Source of the DNA: Auanema rhodensis | Taxonomy: Eukaryota > Nematoda > Chromadorea > Rhabditida > Rhabditidae | DNA length: 64,000 bases | NCBI GenBank assembly: GCA_964057225.1 | Contig: OZ059900.1 | Location: 9,620,501-9,684,500, forward strand | Direction: 5' to 3' | Shown: piece by piece, positions 25,118-34,563 of the stretch | Position numbering within the stretch: the first letter of the stretch is position 1 | Layout: each line of letters starts with the position of its first letter | Position numbers and translations under genes: made by a program | The notes under the pieces: generated by a model | What the model was told of the DNA's origin: nothing | What the model saw: only the letters and a program-made list of their open reading frames with translations | Databases searched by the model: none

Positions 25118-25792
25118 CTAGATGTCTATTCCAAATTGGTAGAATCGTTGAAACATTGTTCGACTGAAAACAGATGATTACAACGAAAAAAAAAAAAAAA
25201 CTCACTGTTGCTGTGCCAAAAGTGTTTTCAACTTCCTGAAATGTTTTCGGTTTGCATCCAACTCTTCCAGAACACCGGCCGGAAGTGAAATACCACGTTC
25301 ACGGTGAAGTTCTACTTGTGTTTGGACAAATTTCATATAATTCGTCATGAAAATATGAAGTTTTCGGAATTCCAATTGTGTCATGTATGTGTGTCTTTCA
25401 TCTATACTTAAGGCGTTTGCTTTCACTTCGAGGAATCTTCTCATATTAGCCAAATTCTTCTTTAAGTCTAGTACTAACTCTGAGTTCATGTTGTACAGTT
25501 CGATCTCATGAATAAGCTGGTCTTCCAACATTGAAATTCTAGAATTCAGCTCTTCCATTCCTTTAGCCGAGTCAGGGTCAGTCTCCAAAATTGTATCCAC
25601 TTCATCAAAACGATCATATCTCTCTAATCGAATTCGTGTGATCTCTTTTTTACATTCAGCAATACGATCTTGAATGATTTTCTCATGAGCGTTGTCATGA
25701 TCACGAAAAATATCATAATCGCTATATAAGGGTGCCTCTACTTCCTATAATCAAGTGGAAACTAAGAAAATCAACCAATAATAGCTAACCAT
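25118..25792 (-). CDS. coiled-coil protein, paralogue of 35745-36291 gene
   Basis: Minus-strand exons: 25790-25792 (the ATG alone), 25206-25744 and 25118-25163; 195 aa, phases consistent. Introns are 45 and 42 bp. The protein starts MEVEAPLYSDYDIF, then long charged helices likely to form a coiled coil. A C-terminal block (LEFRKLHIFMTNYMKF, then GISLPAGVLEELD, then HFRKLKTLL) aligns with the 35745 gene (MEYRKLYSLQHEYINF, GIPIPITLLDEF, YFKRML). The penultimate donor CAACA|GTGAGT is strong, so the apparent stop just after it is avoided by splicing to a short last exon ending FGIDI. No signal peptide is evident. The family was not recognised; a structural coiled-coil role is only inferred. The 5S gene lies about 230 bp upstream. 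Confidence 0.7.
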
Positions 25793-25925
25793 ATCATATA
25801 ATTTATATTCAGGAAAAAAAGAAAAATAATTGAGAGTGATGAGAAGCAATTACCTAGAAAAACTAAAAATTTAATTCAAAAATTCAAAAAAATAAATCAA
25901 AAATATGCCAAAGACGTTTGAATAA

Positions 25926-25980
25926 TTGACAATAATAATCGAAAATCCCGCGTTATCAGTAGAGCGCATATGTGATTATC
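25926..25980 (-). promoter_or_regulatory. CGCGGGAT promoter element (copy 2)
   Basis: On the minus strand, GATAATCACATATGCGCTC... then ...AACGCGGGATTTTCG lies about 150 bp upstream of the ATG at 25792. The core CGCGGGAT is at 25945-25952. Its order of blocks (ATCAC, GCTC, CGCGGGATT, TTGTCAA) matches the element upstream of the 18815 gene. Confidence 0.4.
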
Positions 25981-26020
25981 AATAACTAATTTCAGGAACT
26001 TTTTTTTGTGAAAACGAAAA

Positions 26021-26139
26021 AGCTTACGGCACCCGGGATTCCCAAGCCGTCTCCGATCCAAGTACTAACCGGGCCCAACGTTGCTTGACTTGCCAGATCG
26101 GACGGGATGGCGTACTTTCAACGTGGTATGGTCGTAAGC
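26021..26139 (-). rRNA. 5S ribosomal RNA
   Basis: A 119-nt 5S gene on the minus strand. It starts GCTTACGACCATACCACG and ends GTGCCGTAAGCT; the terminal stem GCTTACG/CGTAAGC pairs perfectly. Internal blocks (CCGTCCGATCTGGCAAGT and TTAGTACTTGGATCGGAGAC) match the metazoan, and specifically nematode, 5S consensus, including the internal Pol III control region. A T run follows the 3' end, as expected for a Pol III terminator. It seems intact and single copy in this window. An LTR retrotransposon sits 57 bp upstream of its start. Confidence 0.95.
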
Positions 26140-26191
26140 GATTTCAATGTTTAGTTTTGCGCCTATAATTGTGAATTTTCTTAAAGGTCTC

Positions 26192-26195
26192 GCAG
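26192..26195. repeat. target-site duplication, left copy
   Basis: GCAG directly precedes the 5' LTR and is repeated at 34211-34214 directly after the 3' LTR. This is a 4 bp duplication typical of Ty3/Gypsy integration. Confidence 0.75.
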
Positions 26196-26612
26196 TGTTA
26201 CATACATATCTCAAAGGAAAGCAGCTGACCATGGCAGCTGCTATTATTAAACTAATGCAGATAGTTTTTAAGCAATTCTGAGAATATTCTAGATGCACTT
26301 TTTATAAGCTTTGTAACAATTTGTGTAAACTGAGTAGGAGTTGTATGGATATATAAACCTGAGTCCTCAAGACTCAGGCATCTCATTATCTCATTATCTT
26401 ACTTTCTCTTTATCTTCTTTATATTCTCTTTCTTAACTTTAGCTTTAATCTTGGTATAATTATATTATAATGCGAACAATAAACCTTTATATATTTCATC
26501 TTTTGTTTCTTATTTCACCTTACATTACACACTTATATTTAAAATCATACTCATCGTCTCATAGTCTGTTTGGATCTCTCAACTTGGAACCATTGAGAAT
26601 CTAAATGGAACG
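26196..26612 (+). repeat. 5' LTR
   Basis: 417 bp, starting TGTTACATAC and ending ATGGAACG. It contains a TATA box (TATATAAA, 26350-26357) and an AATAAA polyadenylation signal at 26479-26484. A perfect 8-bp inverted repeat with 5-nt loop (CCTGAGTC, CTCAA, GACTCAGG; 26358-26378) directly abuts the TATA box and would sit at or next to the RNA 5' end. Confidence 0.92.
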
Positions 26613-26632
26613 TGGAGGTTCCGCCGAGATCC
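26613..26632 (+). other. primer-binding site
   Basis: TGGAGGTTCCGCCGAGATCC directly follows the LTR with no spacer. It begins TGG, complementary to the CCA end of a primer tRNA. I could not name the tRNA with confidence. Confidence 0.65.
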
Positions 26633-27872
26633 TTCCTTTTGGACAGGATCTCGTAAAGGAACTCAAGCGCTACCGTCTACATCTCTTATTCAATTAAAAA
26701 TCTTATCTCTCTCTTAAAGTTAGCTTATAATATTTTCTTAAAAAACTCTAAAACTTTTCTATTAAAAATTATATCCAAAAACTCTTTACAAAAACTCAGT
26801 TTCCATTCATTATATTCTCATAAATCATTTTCAATTATTCATAAGAGTACTTATATCATTTATCATTCTCTCTATCCAAAATCCTATATACGAAAATTAT
26901 TCAAATTCAATAATTAACTTTTCTAAGAATTATAAGTTTATTTTCACATTTTTTGAACAAAAATAGTTAAGTTCTCTATAAAATTAATTTAGAATTAAGA
27001 AATAAAAAAGAATATTGCTTCTATACCTCTCAATCTTAATCATCTTATCATCTTATCTGAATCTTCATCTTATCATACTATCTTAATCATCCTATCATAC
27101 CATATTTTCATTATTTTCTTTATGTTCGTTTATAAAACTATTATTCTCATGCTACTACACTGTATTCTCATAAACCCACCCCTTCCCCCCCCCCCCCCCG
27201 TAATTTCATAAACAAGAAATCCCGTGTTAAACACGACAGTAAAAATATTTATTAGGCGCAGCGTATCCAAATTCCGATTACCTTAGCACCTGAAAAAAAA
27301 AACGAAAAATAATTAAATTAATCAATAAGTTTTAACTCATACGCAAAAACCACCCCCCCTCGTTAAGAATAATGCCAGACACTCAAGAGACTCGAGCGGA
27401 GGCCGACACTCAGGATAAGACGTACGCCCCATGAAATAATTAGAGAATTTTTGAATTGAAATCTGCCCCACATTGATATAAATAATAAGAGTGGTCTCGC
27501 CATCATAGAGTCAGGGAGCAGGATGCAGAAGGCAGCTGACATACCTGTGACTCAGATAGGTTAATGAGGTCTGGGAAAATGGAATGATTGCGAAAATTCT
27601 ATTTTGTATCCTTGTCCCAAAAGACTGGCGAACTATTAACTTTCATTTCATGCCTTTTTCACAATATAGAACTTGTCCCTTCGAAAAGGCACACTAGTTT
27701 CAAACCTGTGTTAGACCCGGACGAGCTATATTGGTAAAGAGATTACTTGCAAGACTAGCTACCTTCATAAGAATCGCGCACACAAACCCAACATTATTCT
27801 TTACGTTTTTCTATATATAAAATTATTTTGGCACACGTTGGATATAACAAATTTCCTTACAGGATACCAACG
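26633..27872 (+). other. retrotransposon leader
   Basis: About 1.2 kb of non-coding leader. It holds a 15-base C run at 27185-27199, a second C-rich run near 27351-27360 and ATCTTATC-like short repeats at about 27040-27105. A TATA-like CTATATATAAA lies at about 27811. A good splice acceptor (TTTCCTTACAG) ends just before the first ATG of the long ORF, so the Gag-Pol message may be spliced or internally initiated. Confidence 0.5.
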
Positions 27873-30800
27873 ATGCTGCCCAATACTGGTCCAAAACCTC
27901 CGCTGGACCCTGCTGCCACTTCAAATATTATAAGAAGAAAAAGACAACCGCCCGCAACATATTCTCCCCCCTCTGCAAAACAAGCGAAGTTAAGCATTAA
28001 AACAAAGTCAATGGTAATACATACCCCAAGACATCGCGGCATTCAAAAACAATTCACCAATCCCAAATCACATGAAAAAACGAAGAAACAAAAAACAGAC
28101 ATAGTCGAAAGAAACACCTTAGAAAAGAAAATTATCCCAAACATTAAATCTATTCCTAAAAACATAGCAAGCAAAGGGAACCCTCAAAACCCCCCAACCA
28201 ACACCATACCAAATACAATCAACCCAATCAATCCTTTAATAGCCACCCCTAGAAGAAGCAATACACCAACCACACAAAAATCACCTACGCCCGCACTTTC
28301 TTCAACCACACCCGCAGTAAGCTCATCCCCACCTCTACGAAACTCACCTTCATCCATTGATCATTCTACATCCGGGCATTCTCTATCTCCGTCTCTTCCA
28401 TCGCAAACTAATCAAGCAAATACTTTTGTTGCAGAAAACAAGAGAATTAACCCAAGAATGGACCTAATGGACGAAGGCGCACCACTTACGCAAACCTCGG
28501 GAAGGGCACCTGTTCCAACACCTACAATCATCCCTCAACCAGCAGCGATTCCGTCCGCCATACGCGATATAAAAGCTCCACGCTACGATGGAAAAACACC
28601 ATTCAACCGCTATCTACTATACCTAGATGAACACTTCAACGCTACAAGAACAACTATGCCCGAACGTCTTCAAAGCATACAATTATTGCTAGAAGATGAT
28701 CGAGCAAGAGAAGCGTACAGAAAACTCACAACCGAAGATAAGCGACTTGGATGGGACCATGTCAAGAAGCGACTCTCAGAAATGATCACACCGAAAAAAC
28801 AGAGAGAACGAGCAATGCACCGCCTACATGGCTTGAAACAGTTACCAACGGAATCGGTACAAAGCTTTGCAACAAGATGTTCTAACGAAGCCTACTCGGC
28901 TATGGACATGAACAACGAAAGTGAGCTTATCGGCACAACACATGTTCCACTAGCACGAGAAACATCTCCGTGGGAACACCAGACCACGAAAGCATATGTG
29001 GTTAGCTTAGAAAACAAAACGCTAAGACCAGGAGAAACAAGAACGCTCACGCTAGAAGTACACGATCCAGAAAGCTATGAACAGGCGTTTCTAGATTGTA
29101 AGAAACCAGGCAACAAACTCTCTTTCACGCCTACTATATTTACGCCAACTGGATACGGAGTACAAATTTACGCGACAAACATATGCAAACAGCCACTCGA
29201 AATTCAAATGAATCAAGAAATAGGGATAGCAGAAGCGATACCAAAGGACAACCAAGAAAAATACGAAGGACAATACATACCTCCAGAAGCTCGATGGGAA
29301 GAACAACTGCCATATTTCCCAGACAATTTCATCAATGAGCTTGACCTCTCAGAAGCCTGCTTCTCGCAAATCGAACAACAGCAACTGAAAGAAATAATTT
29401 TACTACATAAACAAGCGTTTCTCAACGAAGATAGAAATATCGGACTCTTCCTAGGACCAATTGAACACTCCATTCCAATCATGCCAGGAAAAACACCATC
29501 ATTCAAAATTACTTATCGTATACCACTCTCCCAACAAGAAGAAGTGGAGAAACAAATAGAAGAAATGCTACAACAAAGAATCATTGAACCATCAAACTCA
29601 ATGACAACTAGTCCAGTAATTTTGGTGAAAAAGAAGGACAAAACTTACAGATTTGTAACGGACTTTCGAGCGCTGAATGCAATCACCCAGAAACAAGTAT
29701 ACGTCATATCAAACATACAGGACATCCTAGATTTGGCCGCTGGAGCAAGGATCTTCAGCAACTTTGATTTAGTATCTGGATTTTTCCAAATACCTCTTAA
29801 GAAAGAAGATCGTCATCTTACAGCTTTCACAACAACAAGTGGAACTTATCAATATTGTCGAATGCCGATGGGATTATGTGGATCACCCCATACTTTTCAA
29901 AACGCAGTACGATACCTGCAATCAATGGTTAAATGCAAGCTATTCGTATATCTAGATGATTTACTGTTAATCTCTGAATCTACGACAGCACATTTAAAAG
30001 ATATTGAAGAAGTTTTGGAAGCAGTAACTCAAATAGGATTCAAAATAAAACTGAAGAAATGCGCATTCGCAAGAAAGGAAGTAAAATTTCTAGGATACAT
30101 AGTTGGACAAGAAGGAATTAAACCGGACCCACATAAAATTAAGGCAATACAAGATTATCCCCAACCAAAATCAACAACAGGAGTAAGAGCTTTCATGGGA
30201 GTAGTAAACTACTTCAGAAGGTTCATAAAGAACGCTGCAGGAATAGCAACACCACTCTACAACCTCACTCGGAAAGACACTCCGTTCAAATGGACAGAAG
30301 AAGAAGAAATTGCTTTTAATACTTTGAAGAAAACATTGACTCAAGCACCTGTGCTACAAGCACCAATCCCGAAACGACCATATGTTATTGAAAGTGATGG
30401 AAGTATGATAGCAGTTGGCGCTGTACTACTTCAAGCGAAAGACGATCAAGAACCATTACATCCAATAGCTTTTGCTAGTCGGAAACTCAACAAAGCTGAA
30501 AGGAATTATCCACCAATAGAAGTAGAAGCATTAGCTCTTACATTCGCCGTCAAACAATTTCGCACCTACATACTAGGAACAGCAACCAAAATTATCACGG
30601 ACCATAGACCACTCACTAGTTTAATGACTAGAAAGGATTTAATAGGTCGTTTAGCAAAATTTCAAATTGTTTTACAAGAATACGATATTGAAATTATCTA
30701 CAGACCAGGAAAATTAAATAGTGTATGTGACGCATTATCACGATATTTTGAAGATGAAATCAACGAAGCAAAACCACCAGCAAAGAAGAAAAACGAAAGA

Positions 30801-32762
30801 AAAACGACGGAAGATACTATTCATCAGATAAACACCTTCACGATAGCAGATATTCGATCAGTTCAGAATCAATCAAATTGGATAAAAGAAACTATGGATA
30901 AAATAAAGAACAATACAGCTGGACGACAACTGACGGACAGATATATTGTGTACAACGATGTACTATACTCAAAACCAAAAAGAAGCCTACAAGTACCACG
31001 AACAATTTTACCACGAGAAGAGCACATAATTAATCCAATTATGAAGAAATTTCATGAAGATCCGACACTCGGAGCTCATCTAGGAATAAACAAAACAATG
31101 GACTCAATATCAAGACGATTTACATGGACTGGAATGCAAGAAGACATTACAAACTACATCAACAGATGTCTTGCTTGTGCGAAAAGAAAGAACAACCCTC
31201 ACGAAGCAACGGTGGAACCAATGAAAAATTTTCCAACATCAACAAAACCATGGCAAAGAGTACACATGGATATACTCGGACCATTACCTAGGACAGAACA
31301 AGAAAACAGATATGTTCTTTCAATTCAAGATTCTTTTTCAAAATGGATAATCGCAATTCCGCTAATCAGACAAACATCAGAAGAAATTATATCAGCTATC
31401 GAAAAATATCTCTTTTATGTTTTTGGACCACCTGTTACTATCATCACAGACAATGGATCTAATTTTATTTCAAACGATTTCACCACTATGTGCAGTAATT
31501 TTGGAACTACACACCACACTACTATGCCGTATTACAAAAACGCTAACGGACAAGTAGAAAGATTACATCGGACGATCGAAGAAGCATTAACAGCCTACGT
31601 TAATGACGAACAAAACGATTGGGATAAGATACTTCCGAAGATTATTTTTACACTCAACAGATTACCAAACGCCACCACTAAAACATCACCATACGAATGT
31701 TTGTTTGGACAAGTAGCACGTCTACCCATTGACAAAAACTTGGAAACACCGGAAGAACAAAATACCACGGATCAGCTCAAAAACTTAAGAGATATTCAAG
31801 AAAAAGTCAAGGAAAAGATTGCCACCAATAAAGAAAGAATGAAGCAGAAATACGATCAAGCACATAGGACAAAAGAAAGAATATTAGATATAGGAGATCG
31901 AGTATTTGTACAAAGAGCGAACCCAAGCAACAAATTACAAATACGAAGAGATGGACCTTACCGGATAGTGACAATTGAAGGAAACAACATCAGCATAACG
32001 GACCAAGATGGAAATATTATAAAAGCTCACAAAAATAACATACGTTATTTTCCACCAGACGATAATCTTATATCAACAAGAAATAATGAAGAAGAGGAAG
32101 AAGAGGACCAAGACATAGCAAACGAAGAAGAAGAAGAAGAAGCAAGTTGGAATAATCTGGATGAATGGGAACAAACCAATAATACGGAAAATAACAACAA
32201 CTGTTACCCAACAGGCAGTCCAGATACTTTCGCGCAACTGTTACCTATCACAGGGAATAACAGAGGAGTAAACGAAGAAGAAATTGAACATAATTCAGAA
32301 ACACCTGACGACCTTGCTACAGCAAGAAGAATAACAAATTCTAATATACAATTAGAAGATGAATCAACAACAATCGACAGAATTCAAGAGGACCTCAGAC
32401 AGCTGACACCTTTCTCTCAAGAAGAAGGTCCTAATCAAAACGATATAGAAGATAATAACGCAAAAACATACGAAAAGCTACGAGATCAATTCAAGAATGA
32501 AAACAGAAAGGAGCTATTTGAGGACAGAAACAAAAACTCACCAGCAATCAAAAATTGGAACACTACACTTGCCGCAGCACTAGGAATAGGAAATGAAAAC
32601 TCACGCCCGTATCATGTTAAACTACAACCCAAAAGAAAAACACAAGACGAAGAAATCAGAAGTAATGGAGAATTGGAACTACATGGAAAAGCGGATCAAA
32701 GCAAAAAGCAGCAGAATAAATCTCCAACGCAAAACAAAGGAGAACAAGTACGAAACTTTTAA
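27873..32762 (+). CDS. retrotransposon Gag-Pol polyprotein
   Basis: 1629 aa from the first ATG at 27873; the frame is open further upstream but without ATG. The N-terminus is a K/P/S/T-rich region. A Gag-like helical block runs at about 237-350. At about 353 it jumps into a post-protease-type beta region (VVSLENKTLRPGETRTL), with no D-S/T-G protease motif and no CCHC knuckle visible. Reverse transcriptase spans about 570-760, with YLDD at 693-696. RNase H starts near Asp842 (IESDG) and includes DHRPL at about 910. Integrase has a zinc motif H1061-H1069-C1099-C1102 and catalytic D1133, D1193 and E1229, spaced D-59-D-35-E. A GPY/F-type module follows (DGPYRIV), then an acidic E/N/Q-rich tail of roughly 200 residues with no chromodomain recognised. 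No stop or frameshift interrupts it, so RT and integrase look potentially active; a missing protease would require help from a related copy. Confidence 0.93.
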   Translation: MLPNTGPKPPLDPAATSNIIRRKRQPPATYSPPSAKQAKLSIKTKSMVIHTPRHRGIQKQFTNPKSHEKTKKQKTDIVERNTLEKKIIPNIKSIPKNIASKGNPQNPPTNTIPNTINPINPLIATPRRSNTPTTQKSPTPALSSTTPAVSSSPPLRNSPSSIDHSTSGHSLSPSLPSQTNQANTFVAENKRINPRMDLMDEGAPLTQTSGRAPVPTPTIIPQPAAIPSAIRDIKAPRYDGKTPFNRYLLYLDEHFNATRTTMPERLQSIQLLLEDDRAREAYRKLTTEDKRLGWDHVKKRLSEMITPKKQRERAMHRLHGLKQLPTESVQSFATRCSNEAYSAMDMNNESELIGTTHVPLARETSPWEHQTTKAYVVSLENKTLRPGETRTLTLEVHDPESYEQAFLDCKKPGNKLSFTPTIFTPTGYGVQIYATNICKQPLEIQMNQEIGIAEAIPKDNQEKYEGQYIPPEARWEEQLPYFPDNFINELDLSEACFSQIEQQQLKEIILLHKQAFLNEDRNIGLFLGPIEHSIPIMPGKTPSFKITYRIPLSQQEEVEKQIEEMLQQRIIEPSNSMTTSPVILVKKKDKTYRFVTDFRALNAITQKQVYVISNIQDILDLAAGARIFSNFDLVSGFFQIPLKKEDRHLTAFTTTSGTYQYCRMPMGLCGSPHTFQNAVRYLQSMVKCKLFVYLDDLLLISESTTAHLKDIEEVLEAVTQIGFKIKLKKCAFARKEVKFLGYIVGQEGIKPDPHKIKAIQDYPQPKSTTGVRAFMGVVNYFRRFIKNAAGIATPLYNLTRKDTPFKWTEEEEIAFNTLKKTLTQAPVLQAPIPKRPYVIESDGSMIAVGAVLLQAKDDQEPLHPIAFASRKLNKAERNYPPIEVEALALTFAVKQFRTYILGTATKIITDHRPLTSLMTRKDLIGRLAKFQIVLQEYDIEIIYRPGKLNSVCDALSRYFEDEINEAKPPAKKKNERKTTEDTIHQINTFTIADIRSVQNQSNWIKETMDKIKNNTAGRQLTDRYIVYNDVLYSKPKRSLQVPRTILPREEHIINPIMKKFHEDPTLGAHLGINKTMDSISRRFTWTGMQEDITNYINRCLACAKRKNNPHEATVEPMKNFPTSTKPWQRVHMDILGPLPRTEQENRYVLSIQDSFSKWIIAIPLIRQTSEEIISAIEKYLFYVFGPPVTIITDNGSNFISNDFTTMCSNFGTTHHTTMPYYKNANGQVERLHRTIEEALTAYVNDEQNDWDKILPKIIFTLNRLPNATTKTSPYECLFGQVARLPIDKNLETPEEQNTTDQLKNLRDIQEKVKEKIATNKERMKQKYDQAHRTKERILDIGDRVFVQRANPSNKLQIRRDGPYRIVTIEGNNISITDQDGNIIKAHKNNIRYFPPDDNLISTRNNEEEEEEDQDIANEEEEEEASWNNLDEWEQTNNTENNNNCYPTGSPDTFAQLLPITGNNRGVNEEEIEHNSETPDDLATARRITNSNIQLEDESTTIDRIQEDLRQLTPFSQEEGPNQNDIEDNNAKTYEKLRDQFKNENRKELFEDRNKNSPAIKNWNTTLAAALGIGNENSRPYHVKLQPKRKTQDEEIRSNGELELHGKADQSKKQQNKSPTQNKGEQVRNF

Positions 32763-32909
32763 TTAACTAACAAAAATCATAGAATTGTAAAAATAATTTT
32801 TCTTTCTTTCGTATAGTACATTAAACATAAGACATAGATCAAAAACCACCGAAATTCTAATTTCTATCCTTTAATTTTAACAAATTGTAACAATCACTGG
32901 AAAACAAAC

Positions 32910-32918
32910 TATATAAAG
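32910..32918 (+). promoter_or_regulatory. internal TATA box before the accessory ORF
   Basis: TATATAAAG lies about 56 bp upstream of the ATG at 32966. An RNA start about 25-30 bp downstream, near TTCAATAAC (32941), would leave 32966 as the first ATG and exclude the upstream in-frame codon at 32927. Confidence 0.5.
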
Positions 32919-32965
32919 AGAAAATTTTGATAGAGAAAAATTCAATAACACTTTTCTTACTCAAA

Positions 32966-33610
32966 ATGACCTCCTCTCTCGCCAACGTCACACTCTCTAC
33001 ATTCCTCGCAACTCCAACACCACTGGTCCCTCTAGCGACCACTATTGAACAAGAATGGATAGAGGTAGAAAACCTTCGTGAAGGTCTTCTACCTATCAAC
33101 TGCATGAAGCCCAACTTAGGACCAATAATAAGCCTCCAAACGAGCAAATTGGAAAAGAAGACACAGCACATCCTATTTATGATGGAACTATTGGAGGAGA
33201 AAACCAAAAACTATAAGGATCACGATCTGAAGGAGCTTTGCCAGCATCAAAAGAAATGGACAGAAGGATGTTCTCTCAGCCAGAAAGAGAACAGAATCCG
33301 AAACATAATGCTGGGACAACCCGCCAGAACGCAGACCACAGCTGACATCTACAAAGCAATGCCGACGTGGACAACACAGATGACACAACAAGCTGTAGGA
33401 AATAGCGGAACCGAAGAAGAAGCATCGTGGATAGAGATAGGGCAAGACCTATCAGTAGTAATCAAAAAACTACTGACAAAAAGGACTACCAACACGTCCG
33501 CATCAAAAAGTAAGGCAAAAGCAGTTAGCCAAACCATCAGAACAATGGAGCTGCTTGGACTAGCATCAATGACGGAAATGATCCAGGAAATTGACCAACT
33601 GGCGGATTAA
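32966..33610 (+). CDS. retrotransposon accessory protein, unknown
   Basis: 214 aa from ATG 32966; an in-frame ATG at 32927 would add 13 residues but lies only 9 bp beyond the TATA box. It begins MTSSLANVTLSTFLATPTPL and continues as a hydrophilic, mostly helical protein with a K/S/T-rich stretch (TKRTTNTSASKSKAKAV) and a C-terminal helix ending EIDQLAD. No signal peptide, transmembrane helix or envelope features are visible, so it is not an obvious env. It lies on the same strand as pol, 203 bp after its stop and about 180 bp before the 3' LTR. A possible extra Gag-like, RNA-binding or silencing-related role is speculation; the family is not recognised. Confidence 0.75.
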   Translation: MTSSLANVTLSTFLATPTPLVPLATTIEQEWIEVENLREGLLPINCMKPNLGPIISLQTSKLEKKTQHILFMMELLEEKTKNYKDHDLKELCQHQKKWTEGCSLSQKENRIRNIMLGQPARTQTTADIYKAMPTWTTQMTQQAVGNSGTEEEASWIEIGQDLSVVIKKLLTKRTTNTSASKSKAKAVSQTIRTMELLGLASMTEMIQEIDQLAD

Positions 33611-33785
33611 AGAAGAGAGGAAAGGTTTAAATCATTTATAAAATTCTATCTCTTAAAATTTTTCTCTTTATCAATAGTTTGTTGAAAAATTTGCTTTATC
33701 TCATGCCATTTTATTTTTATTTTTTTATTTTTCTCTCTTAATTATTATTTGCATATAACAGCTGAGGTCAGCTGACTTGTATCCG

Positions 33786-33793
33786 TTGGGGCA
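33786..33793 (+). other. candidate polypurine tract
   Basis: TTGGGGCA lies directly before the 3' LTR. It is a short, weak G-rich tract at the position expected for the plus-strand primer. Confidence 0.35.
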
Positions 33794-34210
33794 TGTTACA
33801 TACATATCTCAAAGGAAAGCAGCTGACCATGGCAGCTGCTATTATTAAACTAATGCAGATAGTTTTTAAGCAATTCTGAGAATATTCTAGATGCACTTTT
33901 TATAAGCTTTGTAACAATTTGTGTAAACTGAGTAGGAGTTGTATGGATATATAAACCTGAGTCCTCAAGACTCAGGCATCTCATTATCTCATTATCTTAC
34001 TTTCTCTTTATCTTCTTTATATTCTCTTTCTTAACTTTAGCTTTAATCTTGGTATAATTATATTATAATGCGAACAATAAACCTTTATATATTTCATCTT
34101 TTGTTTCTTATTTCACCTTACATTACACACTTATATTTAAAATCATACTCATCGTCTCATAGTCTGTTTGGATCTCTCAACTTGGAACCATTGAGAATCT
34201 AAATGGAACG
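33794..34210 (+). repeat. 3' LTR
   Basis: 417 bp, reading the same as the 5' LTR throughout as far as I can see. AATAAA at 34077-34082 would supply the element's polyadenylation signal. GCAG follows at 34211-34214 (target duplication). Confidence 0.92.
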
Positions 34211-34563
34211 GCAGTTTTCTTATTTATTTTCTAATGTTTTTCCTAAGTTTCATTCTATTTGAGATTTTTTTTTTCAGATTGTAATTTTTCGACACGCTTT
34301 CCTACATCGTTATCTTTAGGATCGTACAAACAAGATAGCTCAAGGGAACCTAAAATATAGATCGACTATAGACGATCTATATTTCGTTGAAACTGTTAAC
34401 TTTTCTAATAAAGCATTCTTCCACTGATTATCTGTTTTATCGATCCTCAGTGGAGTACCGACAACGAATTACCTTCGCCGAAGCGACAAAACATGATAGC
34501 AGAAAGTGCACTATTTTTGGCAGAAATAAAACATCAAATAAAACATATATTCTTTAAGCATTT
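34211..34563. other. spacer after the retrotransposon
   Basis: Original flank of the insertion site. It has a T run at about 34267-34275, an inverted ATAGATCG/CGATCTAT pair around 34357-34382, and a GC-richer patch (about 34445-34490, CTTCGCCGAAG). No gene was recognised, and I found no spliced-leader RNA match despite the 5S context. Confidence 0.4.

Larger units (their letters stand above)
26196..34210 (+). mobile_element. full-length Ty3/Gypsy-type LTR retrotransposon
   Basis: An 8015 bp element bounded by 417 bp direct LTRs and a 4 bp target duplication (GCAG). I see no difference between the two LTRs, which points to a very recent insertion. Order: 5' LTR, primer-binding site, about 1.2 kb leader, one long Gag-Pol ORF, an extra ORF of unknown function with its own TATA box, a short G-rich tract, 3' LTR. 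Pol order is reverse transcriptase, RNase H, integrase, which is Ty3/Gypsy (Metaviridae) rather than Copia order. No protease or zinc-knuckle motif and no envelope-like membrane protein were seen. Integration is 57 bp upstream of a 5S rRNA gene start. Confidence 0.95.

Noticed and set aside
27185-27199. 15-base C run in the retrotransposon leader
   Set aside because: Probably a slippage-prone homopolymer; length may be a sequencing artefact, and no function can be supported.
27828-27872. upstream extension of the Gag-Pol ORF
   Set aside because: The frame is open from 27828 but the first codon there is TTG; the first ATG at 27873, just after a splice acceptor, is the better start.
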